Counted from the stretch's first letter, positions 1-8,361 are shown. The stretch: DNA of 64,000 nt from CAYPHY01 sp964410625 (GCA_964410625.1 CAYPHY010000014.1:28093-92092); one strand, 5' to 3'. Translations and numbers: made by a program. Notes: a model not told the origin generated them from the sequence alone.

Positions 1-593
1 ATGCTGTATGGCAGCGGCCATGCCTGGAGAGCCGCCCGGTTGACTGTCACAGTCTCCGAGCTTGATTCGCCAGCAGCATCGGTAGCCATGATCATAATTG
101 TGTTGTTTGCCTGGAGATCACTATAGGCGATTTCAATATTAAAGTCGCCCGGTTCGTCCAGACGGCGGTCCGATCCCAGCTTTAACGGTTGTGCAGTACC
201 GCCATTCAGCCGGTATGTCACTGAAGTGAGTGTCTGGAGGGAAGATATATTACCGAGGATGTTGACCCAACGCTGGGGACGGCCGACCTGCCCGAAGTTC
301 TGTTCTGGCCCATACCATACATCAATTGTCGGTGGGCTGGTGGGGGCCAGTGTCACCGGTTGCTCCGACCCAAAAACTAGATTTTCGCTGGGAGAGCCGC
401 CTTCCAGCGGTGGTTTACCGGCCTCGGCTGCAAAGTCCAGGTCCTCCACCTGATTCCCATCACTGGTTGGTGGCGTTAGATCAACGGGCGTCGGATCAAC
501 GGCCGTTGCCCCAATCCCCACTGGGGCAACCATCACTAAAAGAAAACCAATTAGAAACAGAATAAATCTGTTTTTCCCACTTTTTGTACTCAT
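1..593 (-). CDS. Secreted protein, N-terminal part, truncated by window edge
   Basis: An open frame runs from ATG at 593 to the window edge without a stop, giving 197 residues. GGAAGGAG lies about 10 bases upstream and supports the start. The N-terminus is a clear signal peptide (basic KSGKNR, then hydrophobic FILFLIGFLLVMVAPVGIGA). A Pro/Thr-rich linker follows, and then a stretch with WYGPEQNFGQVGRPQRWVN and NPGDFNIEI-like segments. I know this pattern from exported Chloroflexota proteins with an Ig-like region ahead of LamG/concanavalin-type lectin domains. The missing C-terminal part would decide the function, so glycan binding is only an inference. It lies downstream of the flippase in the same direction, 382 bp away. 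Confidence 0.75.
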   Translation of the reverse strand, partial: MSTKSGKNRFILFLIGFLLVMVAPVGIGATAVDPTPVDLTPPTSDGNQVEDLDFAAEAGKPPLEGGSPSENLVFGSEQPVTLAPTSPPTIDVWYGPEQNFGQVGRPQRWVNILGNISSLQTLTSVTYRLNGGTAQPLKLGSDRRLDEPGDFNIEIAYSDLQANNTIMIMATDAAGESSSETVTVNRAALQAWPLPYS

Positions 594-975
594 GCTTGCT
601 CAAACTCCTTCCTTAAGATACCTTCCGAGCTTAATACATCCTATACACCACCGGTAGCCAACTATCGCTACAAGTGGTAACTCCCACTTTACTACCCCTG
701 TACCATACGAAAAACGACTTACAAGCTAGCTTAAGGCAACGAACCTTTGCTGCTATTCGCTAACAGCAAGACAACAGTCGCTCGCCTAAAAAACCATCCT
801 ATATCCTACCAAGCCTCGACAAAAAACAAACTGGTACTTGAGACCTATATTCGATTATTAACAATTCCGCAGCAGGTACACCGCGCAACGTGTTAAACCT
901 AAAGCTCTGAGGTCTTGCTCAACGCTCTACCCCAGAGCTTTCCACATCTCGTTTTGCTGGTTGCTTGAGAGCCAT
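594..975. other. Intergenic region without a gene
   Basis: This 382-bp gap lies between the flippase stop and the start of the truncated secreted gene, both read on the minus strand. I see no coding frame with start, ribosome site and plausible protein. It holds one inverted repeat (901-941) and AT-rich sequence that may carry the promoter of the secreted gene, but I cannot place clear -35/-10 boxes. Confidence 0.5.
901..941 (-). terminator. Possible terminator after the flippase gene
   Basis: A perfect 9-bp inverted repeat (AAAGCTCTG at 901-909, CAGAGCTTT at 933-941) with a 23-base loop lies 35 bp downstream of the flippase stop. Read on the minus strand it ends in a T-rich stretch. The loop is long, so the call is weak. 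Confidence 0.35.
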
Positions 976-2568
976 TTATGGCTTGATCTCTGTCGCTTGC
1001 GGTAAATCAGCACTCTCTTCACTTAGCGCTACCTTACCGCGACCACGACGGGTGCGCTTGCGTAGATTGGTGGAGGCAAATTGAGGAAAGCGTTTTTCCA
1101 ATCCTAGCGTCTGGATAGCCAGCGCCAGCATTTCCTTCAACAAGGCACGCTGTAAGAGAAAGGTTATGGAGAGATAAATTAGCGCGCCGATGGCTACCAG
1201 TAATCCGAGCGAGATGAAATTTTGTTCTCCGCCGGTCAATTGATGAACAGGCCCCTTTGCCAGGTGAACGACGATGGCCATTAAACCGCCCGCGATGGTA
1301 AACGGGATGTTTAACCGGAGTGTTTGCGAGCCGGTTCCTGGCAACAATTTATTCACCTGATAAATGTTGTAAATCATGCTCAGGACATGGGAGATGGAGA
1401 CGGCGAATGCCACGCCAATTATGCCATAAGGGCCAATCAGCCATAGAACAAGCGGGACCATGATTATCATGCCAAACAAACCCGCATATAAATTGTAGTT
1501 GGGCTTGCCCATCGCCATGAAGAGCGGCGAGGAGTTGGCAGAGATCGGCCGCGTCAAAGCATAGAGCGCGAAAATCTCCCATACCGGGATCATCGGAACC
1601 CATTGCTGCCCAAAGAGAACAGTTATGATTTCTTCAGCCAGCACAAAGATACCAACGGCCACCGGAACAACGGTCAACATCACCATATTCAGGCTGGACA
1701 TATATCCGCGGCGGAGCCGTTCGTGATCGTCCTGTACTTTGGCATAGGAAGGCAGCAGCACATAACCAAAGACGGTGTTGCTTACCATACTGGTTAAAGT
1801 CGTTGTTTCGTTGTAGGCGCGATTGTAAATACCTAGCAGATCAGTGCCCAGGCGGCGGCCGACCAGCCAATCATCCCAATTGTCCCGTGCATAGCGCAAC
1901 AACCCGCTACCCGTCGCCGGAATACCATACTGAAGCAAGCTTTTCACCACCGTCCCATCCCAGGGTTGCGGCCGTAGCCAACGCCAAAAACGAGCATAAT
2001 ACCAGGTCAGCAGCAGCCGGGTCAACTGCTGTGCCAAAGTGGAATAGACAAGGCTCCAAACCCCAAAGCCCATCCAGGCCATCGTCACACTGCTCGCTCC
2101 ATAGACCAGTTGCCCCACTGTCTGCGCGATGCCCACCTCTTTGAATTTGAGATCGCGCTTAAGCAGTGCTTCGGCCACGACCCAAAATCCGTCAACGATC
2201 ACCATGATAGTGACGACACGCAAGACAGGGACCAGATCCGCGCCACCGCCTAAGAGTGAGGCTAATGGCTGGGCAAAGGCCAGGATTAAGAGATAAGCTA
2301 AAACGCTAAAACCGCCGGAGATGCCAAAAGCAAAGTAGGCCACTTTTTTAAGGTCAAGCTGGCTTTGGACAACGGCCGATCTCATCCCCAGGTCGGTCAC
2401 AAAGTTGGTGATGAATAGCAACAGATTAGCCATTGCCAGCAAACCAAAATCCTCCGGCGTGAGCAAGCGCAACAAAAGGATCGTCACAACCGTCATCACC
2501 GGACGGATTGCATAGTTCATAGCAGCGATATAGATACTGCCACGCGCAGTTTTAACCTTAAGGCTCAT
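976..2568 (-). CDS. Wzx-type polysaccharide flippase (lipopolysaccharide biosynthesis / Polysacc_synt family)
   Basis: A 530-residue, almost wholly hydrophobic protein with about 12-14 membrane segments. The start MSLKVKTARGSIYIAAMNY followed by LLTPEDFGLLAMANLLLF is typical of WzxC/RfbX-like oligosaccharide flippases of the MATE/MVF superfamily. These move undecaprenyl-linked repeat units from the inner to the outer face of the cell membrane. The C-terminal ~40 residues are basic and Arg-rich (LRKRTRRGRGK), a cytoplasmic tail. It ends the one-directional glycan cluster that runs from 20041 down to here, so it most likely exports that glycan. The specific substrate cannot be read from sequence. 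Confidence 0.88.
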   Translation of the reverse strand: MSLKVKTARGSIYIAAMNYAIRPVMTVVTILLLRLLTPEDFGLLAMANLLLFITNFVTDLGMRSAVVQSQLDLKKVAYFAFGISGGFSVLAYLLILAFAQPLASLLGGGADLVPVLRVVTIMVIVDGFWVVAEALLKRDLKFKEVGIAQTVGQLVYGASSVTMAWMGFGVWSLVYSTLAQQLTRLLLTWYYARFWRWLRPQPWDGTVVKSLLQYGIPATGSGLLRYARDNWDDWLVGRRLGTDLLGIYNRAYNETTTLTSMVSNTVFGYVLLPSYAKVQDDHERLRRGYMSSLNMVMLTVVPVAVGIFVLAEEIITVLFGQQWVPMIPVWEIFALYALTRPISANSSPLFMAMGKPNYNLYAGLFGMIIMVPLVLWLIGPYGIIGVAFAVSISHVLSMIYNIYQVNKLLPGTGSQTLRLNIPFTIAGGLMAIVVHLAKGPVHQLTGGEQNFISLGLLVAIGALIYLSITFLLQRALLKEMLALAIQTLGLEKRFPQFASTNLRKRTRRGRGKVALSEESADLPQATEIKP

Positions 2569-2590
2569 ATTGAGTACCTTCTTAGAAATT

Positions 2591-2679
2591 TGAGACTAGA
2601 GATTGAGAGATTAGGAGACTGAGAGACTCAGCGACTATAATCTCTCAGTCTCCCAATCTCTCAATCTCCTAATCTCTTT
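2591..2679. repeat. Family B palindromic repeat
   Basis: Arms rich in GAGATTGAGAGATTAGGAGAC face TCTCTCAGTCTCCCAATCTC in opposite orientation around a short centre, so the region can fold into a long imperfect hairpin. It fills the gap between the flippase and the upstream glycosyltransferase gene. Related copies are at 8294, 12605, 35134, 50214 and 51648. Confidence 0.85.
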
Positions 2680-2680
2680 T

Positions 2681-3871
2681 TTATATCTTTTGATAAACCT
2701 GCTGCATATACATGTCAGCGATCTGGTTCCAGGTTGGCCCCTGGCGCATGGCCTGGGCATTGGCGCGGCTGCGTTGCAAAAATGCCCGGTCACAGGCATA
2801 GCGCAACATGGCAGCAGCAATGCCGTCAACTGAGTTTTTGACCAGCAAGCCATTGACATCATTGCGGACGATCTCGCGGTTGGGCACAAAGTCGGTAGCG
2901 ATGATTGGCACGCCCAACGCGCGATACTCAATAATTTTGATCGTCGGCTGATATTGCCAGTCCGGGGGGTCTTCGGGCGTGATCGCCAACGCCACATCAT
3001 AGCTGCTCAGGGTCGCCGGAACGTGGTCATAGGGGATGGGCGGCCGAAAAGCCACCACTTGATCCAAGCCCAGTTGTCTCACCAGACGCTGATAATAGCC
3101 ATCAGAAATATCTGGGCCAATAAAATCAAGCTGAAAATTAATCGTAGATTTGGTCATCTGCTGCGCCGCCCGCAGGATTTCTTCCAACTTGCGAACACGG
3201 GCAATCGAGCCTAAGTATAGAAAGCGCACTTTCTTCTCGGTGTCAATCTCGCTGGCCTGCCCCGCCCCGCTTCCATTGACATGGGGGTCAGAGTAATCGA
3301 GGAAGGGTGTGTCCACGCCCAGCGGGACAACCGTGGCCCAGCGTGACCAGGATGGCCCCAGCACCTTTTTCGCCCCTTCCTGGTGCAGAAAGGTGGCGTG
3401 GTCAAAGAGATAACGGCAGTAAAGGGTTCGCAATCCATTCGACCAGGAGCTTTTTAATTTACCCAGAAAACCGCGCCCTTCGCGCTGGGCGATCTGGCGA
3501 TAGTCAATCACAAAGCGCATTCGGCGGGGCATAAATAGTGGCAGCAACCAGACCATCCGCACGGCATTGGGACAAACGTGGACGACATCGGGCCGGTGGC
3601 GGCGAAAGAAGAAGCGCAAACGGAACATGAAGCGTACAAAGGCCAATGTCTGCCACAACGAGCGGACTCCGGGCAGGTTGGCGAAACGGCCGCGCGACGG
3701 CCGCGGCCCGCGCACTTCGGCCACCTTATGCCCCCCTTCATCCCAAACGATATTGCCCGCCTCGTCATAACCCGCCCACCACGCTTCGTGGCCTTGCTCA
3801 CGCAAGACGGCCGCCACCTTGGGGTAATCGGGAAATGACCGGGCATAAAACCAAATGTAGAAAACCCGCAT
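2681..3871 (-). CDS. Glycosyltransferase family 4 (group 1)
   Basis: A 396-residue GT-B type enzyme. The N-terminal half begins MRVFYIWFYARSFPDYPKV, a variant of the usual start of such proteins. The C-terminal half has the nucleotide-sugar binding region KIIEYRALGVPIIATDF followed by NDVNGLLVKN, which matches the GT4 acceptor/donor loop. Transfer of a sugar from a nucleotide donor to a lipid-linked intermediate in the cytoplasm is inferred from family. The gene lies in the minus-strand glycan cluster, with family repeats in the gaps on both sides. The last codons abut the family B repeat. Confidence 0.88.
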   Translation of the reverse strand: MRVFYIWFYARSFPDYPKVAAVLREQGHEAWWAGYDEAGNIVWDEGGHKVAEVRGPRPSRGRFANLPGVRSLWQTLAFVRFMFRLRFFFRRHRPDVVHVCPNAVRMVWLLPLFMPRRMRFVIDYRQIAQREGRGFLGKLKSSWSNGLRTLYCRYLFDHATFLHQEGAKKVLGPSWSRWATVVPLGVDTPFLDYSDPHVNGSGAGQASEIDTEKKVRFLYLGSIARVRKLEEILRAAQQMTKSTINFQLDFIGPDISDGYYQRLVRQLGLDQVVAFRPPIPYDHVPATLSSYDVALAITPEDPPDWQYQPTIKIIEYRALGVPIIATDFVPNREIVRNDVNGLLVKNSVDGIAAAMLRYACDRAFLQRSRANAQAMRQGPTWNQIADMYMQQVYQKI

Positions 3872-3889
3872 GGGTTGCTCCTGAAGATG

Positions 3890-3983
3890 GGACGCTGATT
3901 TTCGCAGATGTAACGCAGATTTTCGCTGAGCTTTATCAAACTATCTGCGTATATCAGCGAAGCATCTGCGAAAATCAGCGTCC
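3890..3983. repeat. Family G palindromic repeat
   Basis: A perfect 21-bp inverted repeat (3890-3910 and 3963-3983, core GCTGATTTTCGCAGAT) with a 52-base spacer that itself contains ACGCAGATTTTCGCTGA, a further partial copy. The right arm runs into the 3-prime end of the nucleotidyltransferase gene and supplies its last codons and stop. Confidence 0.88.
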
Positions 3984-4985
3984 AGGCATTATCTTACTAT
4001 CATCGCCGATGATCATCGCTTGCGGCCGGCCGCAAAGCTGGACTCGTTCACCCACTAACGAGTCGGACAGGACAGCGTGGGCCACCGTCGCATGATCATC
4101 AATGATACTGTTCTCAATTACAACATGATCGAGCCGCACATGGCGGCCGACCGTCACATATGGGCCAACCACCGACGCTTCAATGGAAGCCGTCGGATGG
4201 ATATAAACCGGCGGAATCACGGTGCAGCCATTGATAGCGCGGCCGCTCTCTTCGTCATCCCCATATTGCTCCAGCAAAAACTGGTTGGCCTGGAGACGGT
4301 TTTGCGGCGAGCCAACATCAACAATCGAGCGAATTGGCTGCACGCCGATCTTCGCCCCCTGCTCCAGCATCAGTTGAAAGGTGTCGGCCAGGTAATATTC
4401 CCCTTTGGTTTGCCGTTCGGCGGCCAACGTTTCGTCCAGCAGTTGCCACAGAGCGCGGCCGTCGCGGAACCAGTAGACACCGGCCAATGCTTGAGTGTAT
4501 GATCCCGTTGCCGGTTTCTCCACAATCTGGCTGATGAAACCCGCCTCATCCAGGCGCACAACGCCAAATTGGCGCGGATCATCAATGTCCATTACCTGGA
4601 AAACGGCCGCCGTTTCTGGCGGTACGCTGGCGGCAATGTCGGCATAGTCCGCATCAATGATGATGTCGCCGAGTGTCACAACCACCTCACCACCCGCTTC
4701 CAACAAGTCACGACAGAGCCATAGGGCGTGGGCCTGGCCCAACGCCTCATGCTGCGTGACAAAGTGGAGGTCGAGATGACGATAGTTGTCCTCGACCCAG
4801 GTGCGGATTTGTTCGCCCTTATAGCCAACCACCAGGATCACTTCTTCCATGGTCACTTCTTGCATCCGATCAAGAATATGACCAACGACCGTATTATTTG
4901 CTACTTGCAGCAAGGGTTTTGGGCGGCTCCAGGCGTGCGGCCGCATCCGTGTCCCATAACCACCTAAGAGAACTATGACTTTCAT
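3975..4985 (-). CDS. Sugar-1-phosphate nucleotidyltransferase with left-handed beta-helix tail
   Basis: 336 residues. The N-terminus MKVIVLLGGYGTRMRPHAWS matches the nucleotide-binding signature of RmlA/GlmU/ManC-type enzymes (usual form LAGGxGTRLRP), and GDIIIDADYADI carries the metal-binding region. Residues about 250-330 form hexapeptide repeats (PTASIEASVVGPYVTVG, HVVIENSIIDDHATV), a left-handed beta-helix. It would activate a sugar phosphate to a nucleotide sugar. Because hddA, gmhA and gmhB lie a few genes upstream and no separate HddC is seen, it could be the guanylyltransferase of the heptose pathway, but a glucose or mannose substrate is equally compatible. The stop codon lies inside the family G repeat. 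Confidence 0.85.
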   Translation of the reverse strand: MKVIVLLGGYGTRMRPHAWSRPKPLLQVANNTVVGHILDRMQEVTMEEVILVVGYKGEQIRTWVEDNYRHLDLHFVTQHEALGQAHALWLCRDLLEAGGEVVVTLGDIIIDADYADIAASVPPETAAVFQVMDIDDPRQFGVVRLDEAGFISQIVEKPATGSYTQALAGVYWFRDGRALWQLLDETLAAERQTKGEYYLADTFQLMLEQGAKIGVQPIRSIVDVGSPQNRLQANQFLLEQYGDDEESGRAINGCTVIPPVYIHPTASIEASVVGPYVTVGRHVRLDHVVIENSIIDDHATVAHAVLSDSLVGERVQLCGRPQAMIIGDDSKIMPGR

Positions 4986-5058
4986 TTCGCCCTCTGGCCT
5001 AACGCATCATCTGGCAGACAAAGGCGAAACTGCTGCCCCGGTCACTGGAATGCGAAGA

Positions 5059-6039
5059 TTAGCGGCCGTTATAACCATGCGGATGCGCCAGATGCCACTT
5101 CCACGCGCTCTCGATCATATCGTGCAAACGTGGGTAGACTGGCTCCCAGCCCAAATCATGGTTGATGGTCTCGCTGCTGGCGATCAATACATCCGGGTCG
5201 CCGGGGCGACGCGGCCCAATTTCGGCTGGTATCGGATGACCGGTGATTTCGCGGGCGGTGTCAATCACTTCTTTGACGCTGTAGCCGCGGCCGTTACCCA
5301 GATTATATTTGCGGCTGCCCTGTTCCAACGATTGCAACGCCAGGATATGCGCCTGCGCCAGATCGACCACATGGATGTAGTCGCGGACACAGGTTCCATC
5401 GGGGGTGTTGTAATCGTCGCCAAAGATTGTGACCTGCTCGCGCTGGCCCAATGCCACCTGCAAGACGAGGGGGATGAGATGGGTTTCGGGATCATGGTCC
5501 TCGCCCCGTTCTTCCGTCGCCCCACATGCGTTAAAGTAGCGCAAACAGGCATAGCGAAGGCCATAGACACGATCTAACCAGTAGAGGTAACGCTCCAAAA
5601 TATGCTTTGACTCCCCATAGGGGCTGCCCGGCACAATGCGTTCCGTCTCGGCAATCGGCAATCGTTCGGGATCATCAAAGAGGTTGGCGGTGGAGGAGAG
5701 AATGAAACGGCCGACCTGATGCTCAACCGCGCTTTGCAACAGATTCAAGCCGTTGACGATGTTATCACGGAGATAGAGGAAGGGCTTTTCCCAGGACTCA
5801 CCCACGAGTGTATAGGAAGCAAAGTGCATGATCCCATCTGGCCGGTGGGCAGCCAGCGCGGCATCAATCGCACCCTTGTCCGCCAGATCGCCCTGGATAA
5901 AGGTCGCGTCGGGGTGAACGGCTCCCGCATGACCCTGATAGAGATTATCGAAGACGACAACCTCATTGCCCGCTTTAATCAGTTGTTCAACGGTGACGCT
6001 GCCGATATAGCCCGCCCCACCAGTTACAAATACTTTCAT
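5059..6039 (-). CDS. galE: UDP-glucose 4-epimerase (SDR family)
   Basis: 326 residues from ATG 6039 (a TTG at 6045 is less likely). The Rossmann motif GGAGYIG is at residues 8-14. The SSTANLF segment carries the catalytic Ser/Thr, and YGESK is the catalytic YxxxK. FNACGAT and DGTCVRDYIHVVDLAQAH are typical of GalE, and the length fits. It interconverts UDP-glucose and UDP-galactose with tightly bound NAD, supplying galactose units for glycan synthesis. The usual SS(S/T)xxVYG is changed to SSTANLF, keeping the Thr. It is followed by the nucleotidyltransferase 73 bp downstream, so the two may share a transcript. Confidence 0.93.
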   Translation of the reverse strand: MKVFVTGGAGYIGSVTVEQLIKAGNEVVVFDNLYQGHAGAVHPDATFIQGDLADKGAIDAALAAHRPDGIMHFASYTLVGESWEKPFLYLRDNIVNGLNLLQSAVEHQVGRFILSSTANLFDDPERLPIAETERIVPGSPYGESKHILERYLYWLDRVYGLRYACLRYFNACGATEERGEDHDPETHLIPLVLQVALGQREQVTIFGDDYNTPDGTCVRDYIHVVDLAQAHILALQSLEQGSRKYNLGNGRGYSVKEVIDTAREITGHPIPAEIGPRRPGDPDVLIASSETINHDLGWEPVYPRLHDMIESAWKWHLAHPHGYNGR

Positions 6040-6087
6040 CTTCAATCGTTTCCTTTACGATGTAGGATTCACACAACGTATCATTCT

Positions 6088-6156
6088 TTCGACACGAATG
6101 GCACAAATTTAACTAAGGAAAAGCAATTCGTACTATCCGTACGATTTGTGTCAAAG
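6088..6156. repeat. Family F palindromic repeat (degenerate)
   Basis: TTCGACACGAATGGCACAAA and ACGATTTGTGTCAAA form imperfect inverted arms around an AT-rich centre. Better copies are at 10331 and 18587. It lies just upstream of galE. Confidence 0.7.
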
Positions 6157-6270
6157 TGTGTAAGCCCTATGATAGTTTCTATTGTTCAACCACAGAACAT
6201 AGCGGATCAAGGTTACAAGTAGGCTTACGGGGAAGAGGAACGGACGGCCGCAAACCCAAAAATCCAATAC

Positions 6271-6567
6271 TTATTCCTGTTGAGACGGGGGATAGAGTAT
6301 CTGATCAATCTCCGCCAACACATCTGTCAAATCTGGCGGCTCAGACTCCAGTACTCGATCACCCACATGCTTGCGGTGAGGAGCACCTCTTGCTCCTAGC
6401 TCTAACAGTTCACTCACACTCAATCTTGAACCATCGAGGAATCGCACTTCTACGCTGAATGAAGCCCCTTCAAGTGTGGCTCTCGAATGCAACTGTTTGA
6501 TAGTTATATCGCCTCGTCGCAACAGTATTGTCTCTAAGCGGCTCAAGTAGTTGGCTAGTCTGGTCAT
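6271..6567 (-). CDS. TumE-like (DUF6516) toxin, internally shortened
   Basis: 98 residues. The first part (YLSRLETILLRRGDITIKQ, then FSVEVRFLDGSRLSVSELLEL) and the last part (PHRKHVGDRVLESEPPDLTD) both resemble the TumE/DUF6516 family. The middle stretch that normally joins them, with the Tyr/His-rich YRxHYQ and FRYDNAPHH elements, is absent. The frame is open across the junction, so this is a deletion, not a frameshift. The start overlaps the stop of the upstream antitoxin-like gene by 4 bases (ATGA), typical of toxin-antitoxin pairs. With the core missing the protein may be inactive. Family assignment rests on remembered motifs. Confidence 0.62.
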   Translation of the reverse strand: MTRLANYLSRLETILLRRGDITIKQLHSRATLEGASFSVEVRFLDGSRLSVSELLELGARGAPHRKHVGDRVLESEPPDLTDVLAEIDQILYPPSQQE

Positions 6568-6878
6568 GCCAGCTCCGCTACCTCTGGGCGAACAGCAGCA
6601 CGCATGAGAGCAACTTCAAGTGATCGTTTTGTTTTCATAAAGAGTGTGTAAACTACCATCCACTCAAAGTAATCATCCACATCGTCATCCAGCATGTCAC
6701 TTTCATATTGGTCGTAAAATTCCTGCGATGACATCCCATACTGCCGTTCAAACTGTGACAGCTCTTCAGCAAGCATCTGCAGATCATCAATGGGGTTGGC
6801 GGCCGCCATCGCTCCTTCCAGGTCGGCACGAAATTGTTCTGGAGTGGGCATCTCGCCCGAATAGCTTAATTTAGGCAT
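6564..6878 (-). CDS. TumA-like antitoxin
   Basis: 104 residues, acidic. The stretch FERQYGMSSQEFYDQYESD followed by DDYFEWMVVYTLFM is characteristic of small partners encoded before TumE/DUF6516 genes. The start is backed by AGGAGAG 7-12 bases upstream. The stop overlaps the start of the shortened toxin-like gene, so the two are translationally coupled. It probably neutralises the partner by binding it; DNA binding is unproven. An extended -10 promoter (6939-6944) and a palindrome (6913-6929) lie upstream. Confidence 0.65.
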   Translation of the reverse strand: MPKLSYSGEMPTPEQFRADLEGAMAAANPIDDLQMLAEELSQFERQYGMSSQEFYDQYESDMLDDDVDDYFEWMVVYTLFMKTKRSLEVALMRAAVRPEVAELA

Positions 6879-6912
6879 TTGTCTCTCCTAGACCGTAGTT
6901 GACCAATATCCG

Positions 6913-6929
6913 TAGAAACCTGGTTTCTA
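6913..6929. repeat. Short family A palindrome between promoter and antitoxin gene
   Basis: TAGAAACCTGGTTTCTA is a perfect palindrome with one central base. It belongs to the family A sequence found at 21611, 29589 and 62854 but is reduced to a single arm. Its position just after the predicted transcription start of the antitoxin gene would suit an operator. Confidence 0.6.
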
Positions 6930-6938
6930 TTTGTCGTT

Positions 6939-6944
6939 ATTATA
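6939..6944 (-). promoter_or_regulatory. Extended -10 promoter of the TumA/TumE-like pair
   Basis: On the minus strand TGCTATAAT is a perfect extended -10 element (TATAAT at 6944-6939). No good -35 is seen, which extended -10 promoters can dispense with. The predicted transcript starts near 6932, about 54 bases before the start codon at 6878. Confidence 0.6.
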
Positions 6945-7077
6945 GCATGTGTCTGGCACAAACGAGGAGAAAGTCAGACAGCATTCAACGTGAAGCAGAC
7001 GTTGAATCATCCTGCTGGTATAGAAATTATGGTGAAGTAAAAGCAGGTTTTGGTGTTTTGAAAGATTGAGCTTTTGT

Positions 7078-7641
7078 TCACTCTTTAGTTAGAGAGGACA
7101 AAGCAGCGGCCAGGGTGTCAAAGACAGGAAACGGCCGCATCTCCTCCGCCCCCGGCAACCTCTCTTGCTCTTTCCCCCGCCCAGTACGCAGCAAGATGGA
7201 TTGGGCAACCCCGGCTGCGCGTCCGGCGGCGACATCGCTGAGCGCATCACCGATCATCACCGAATGGCCGAGATCAAGCCCCAACGCCTCGGCCGCTTGC
7301 AACAACATACCCGGCTTTGGTTTGCGGCAATCACAATGGGCGTCCGGCGCGTGGGGACAGATGAAGGCGGCGTCAACGCGGCCGCCCGCCCCGCGGATCA
7401 CCTCGATCAGCCGGTTATTGATCGCTTCGATCTCCGCCAACGGCACAAAGCCACGGCCGACCACCGACTGGTTGGTGACGATCACAATCGCATAAGGCTG
7501 CTCGCTAAAGGCAGCTAACGCCTGCACCGCCTGGGGGTAAATTTCAACATCCGCCCACGAACGGACATAGTTGCTGCGATTTTCAATGATCACCCCATCG
7601 CGGTCGAGGAAAAGGGCGGGACGGCCGTTTGTTTCTGGCAT
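7078..7641 (-). CDS. gmhB: D-glycero-D-manno-heptose 1,7-bisphosphate 7-phosphatase
   Basis: 187 residues from ATG 7641. HAD-superfamily motif I is FLDRDGVI near the N-terminus, motif II is VTNQS, KPKPGM carries the motif III Lys, and MIGDALSDVAAG is motif IV. The zinc-binding loop CPHAPDAHCDCRKPKPG is diagnostic of GmhB/HisB-type phosphatases. It removes the C7 phosphate from heptose bisphosphate. It follows gmhA by 38 bp and hddA further upstream in the same direction, giving three consecutive steps of GDP-heptose synthesis. The gap to gmhA is a family I palindrome. Confidence 0.93.
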   Translation of the reverse strand: MPETNGRPALFLDRDGVIIENRSNYVRSWADVEIYPQAVQALAAFSEQPYAIVIVTNQSVVGRGFVPLAEIEAINNRLIEVIRGAGGRVDAAFICPHAPDAHCDCRKPKPGMLLQAAEALGLDLGHSVMIGDALSDVAAGRAAGVAQSILLRTGRGKEQERLPGAEEMRPFPVFDTLAAALSSLTKE

Positions 7642-7656
7642 CAAGACTATTGCAAC

Positions 7657-7683
7657 GTAGTGACAATCCTCCGGATTGTCTAC
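7657..7683. repeat. Family I palindromic repeat
   Basis: GTAGTGACAATCC-TCC-GGATTGTCTAC is a nearly perfect hairpin. Its arm contains the TAG stop codon of gmhA (7680-7682). Longer double-hairpin copies are at 15259 and 61130. Confidence 0.85.
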
Positions 7684-8273
7684 GCACTATCCCGCGCCAT
7701 CTCGCGCAGCCGCTTGGTAACCAGATGTTCCAGCACGAGGTGAATATCTTCCACCTGCTCGATGATGTCGCTGGGCACATGGAGATGAATCTGTGACAGT
7801 GCGCCCAGCTTGCCGGCGTCAAAACCGGTGAAGCCGACGGTGATCGCCCCGCGTTCATTCGCCAACTCCATCCCGCGCAAAACATTGGGGGAGTTGCCGC
7901 TGGTAGAGATGCCGATCACCATATCCCCCGGTTGCAGCAAATTCGCCAGTTGCCCGGCAAACACGCTGTCATACCCTTCATCATTGGCAAAGGCGGAGAA
8001 AATCGCCCAATTATCGGTCAGGCCGATCACACGGAAGGGCTGCCAGTTAGGGAGGCGTGTGTTCTTCGCTAGATCACAGACGAAGTGGGTAGCGGTAGAC
8101 GCGCTGCCGCCATTGCCCATGATGAATATCTGGCGGCCGTCTACCCGCGCCTGGTGCATCGCATTGATCAACTGGTTGATCGGTTCCGGATCAAGGCGGT
8201 CCAATGTCTCTTTTAGTTCCTCAAAATAACCATGAATCATTTCCACATGGTCGGTGGCGAGTGTGTTTAGCAT
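7680..8273 (-). CDS. gmhA: Phosphoheptose isomerase (SIS domain)
   Basis: 197 residues, the usual GmhA size. The SIS fold shows FIMGNGGSASTATHFVCDLA and ISTSGNSPNV, the phosphosugar-binding Ser/Thr loops, and the C-terminal EQVEDIHLVLEHLV helix supplies the Gln and His ligands of the family. It converts sedoheptulose 7-phosphate to D-glycero-D-manno-heptose 7-phosphate in the cytoplasm. It lies between hddA and gmhB in one direction. Its stop codon is inside the family I repeat. Confidence 0.93.
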   Translation of the reverse strand: MLNTLATDHVEMIHGYFEELKETLDRLDPEPINQLINAMHQARVDGRQIFIMGNGGSASTATHFVCDLAKNTRLPNWQPFRVIGLTDNWAIFSAFANDEGYDSVFAGQLANLLQPGDMVIGISTSGNSPNVLRGMELANERGAITVGFTGFDAGKLGALSQIHLHVPSDIIEQVEDIHLVLEHLVTKRLREMARDSA

Positions 8274-8293
8274 CTGTTTTCCTCATTTGTAAG

Positions 8294-8358
8294 CAGAGAC
8301 TGAGAGATTGGGAGACTATAATCTTCACTCTCCCAATCTCCTAGGCTCTCAATCTCTT
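8294..8358. repeat. Family B palindromic repeat
   Basis: GAGACTGAGAGATTGGGAGAC is mirrored by CTCTCCCAATCTCCTAGGCTC, separated by TATAATCTTCA. It fills the gap between hddA and gmhA. Confidence 0.85.
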
Positions 8359-8361
8359 TCT

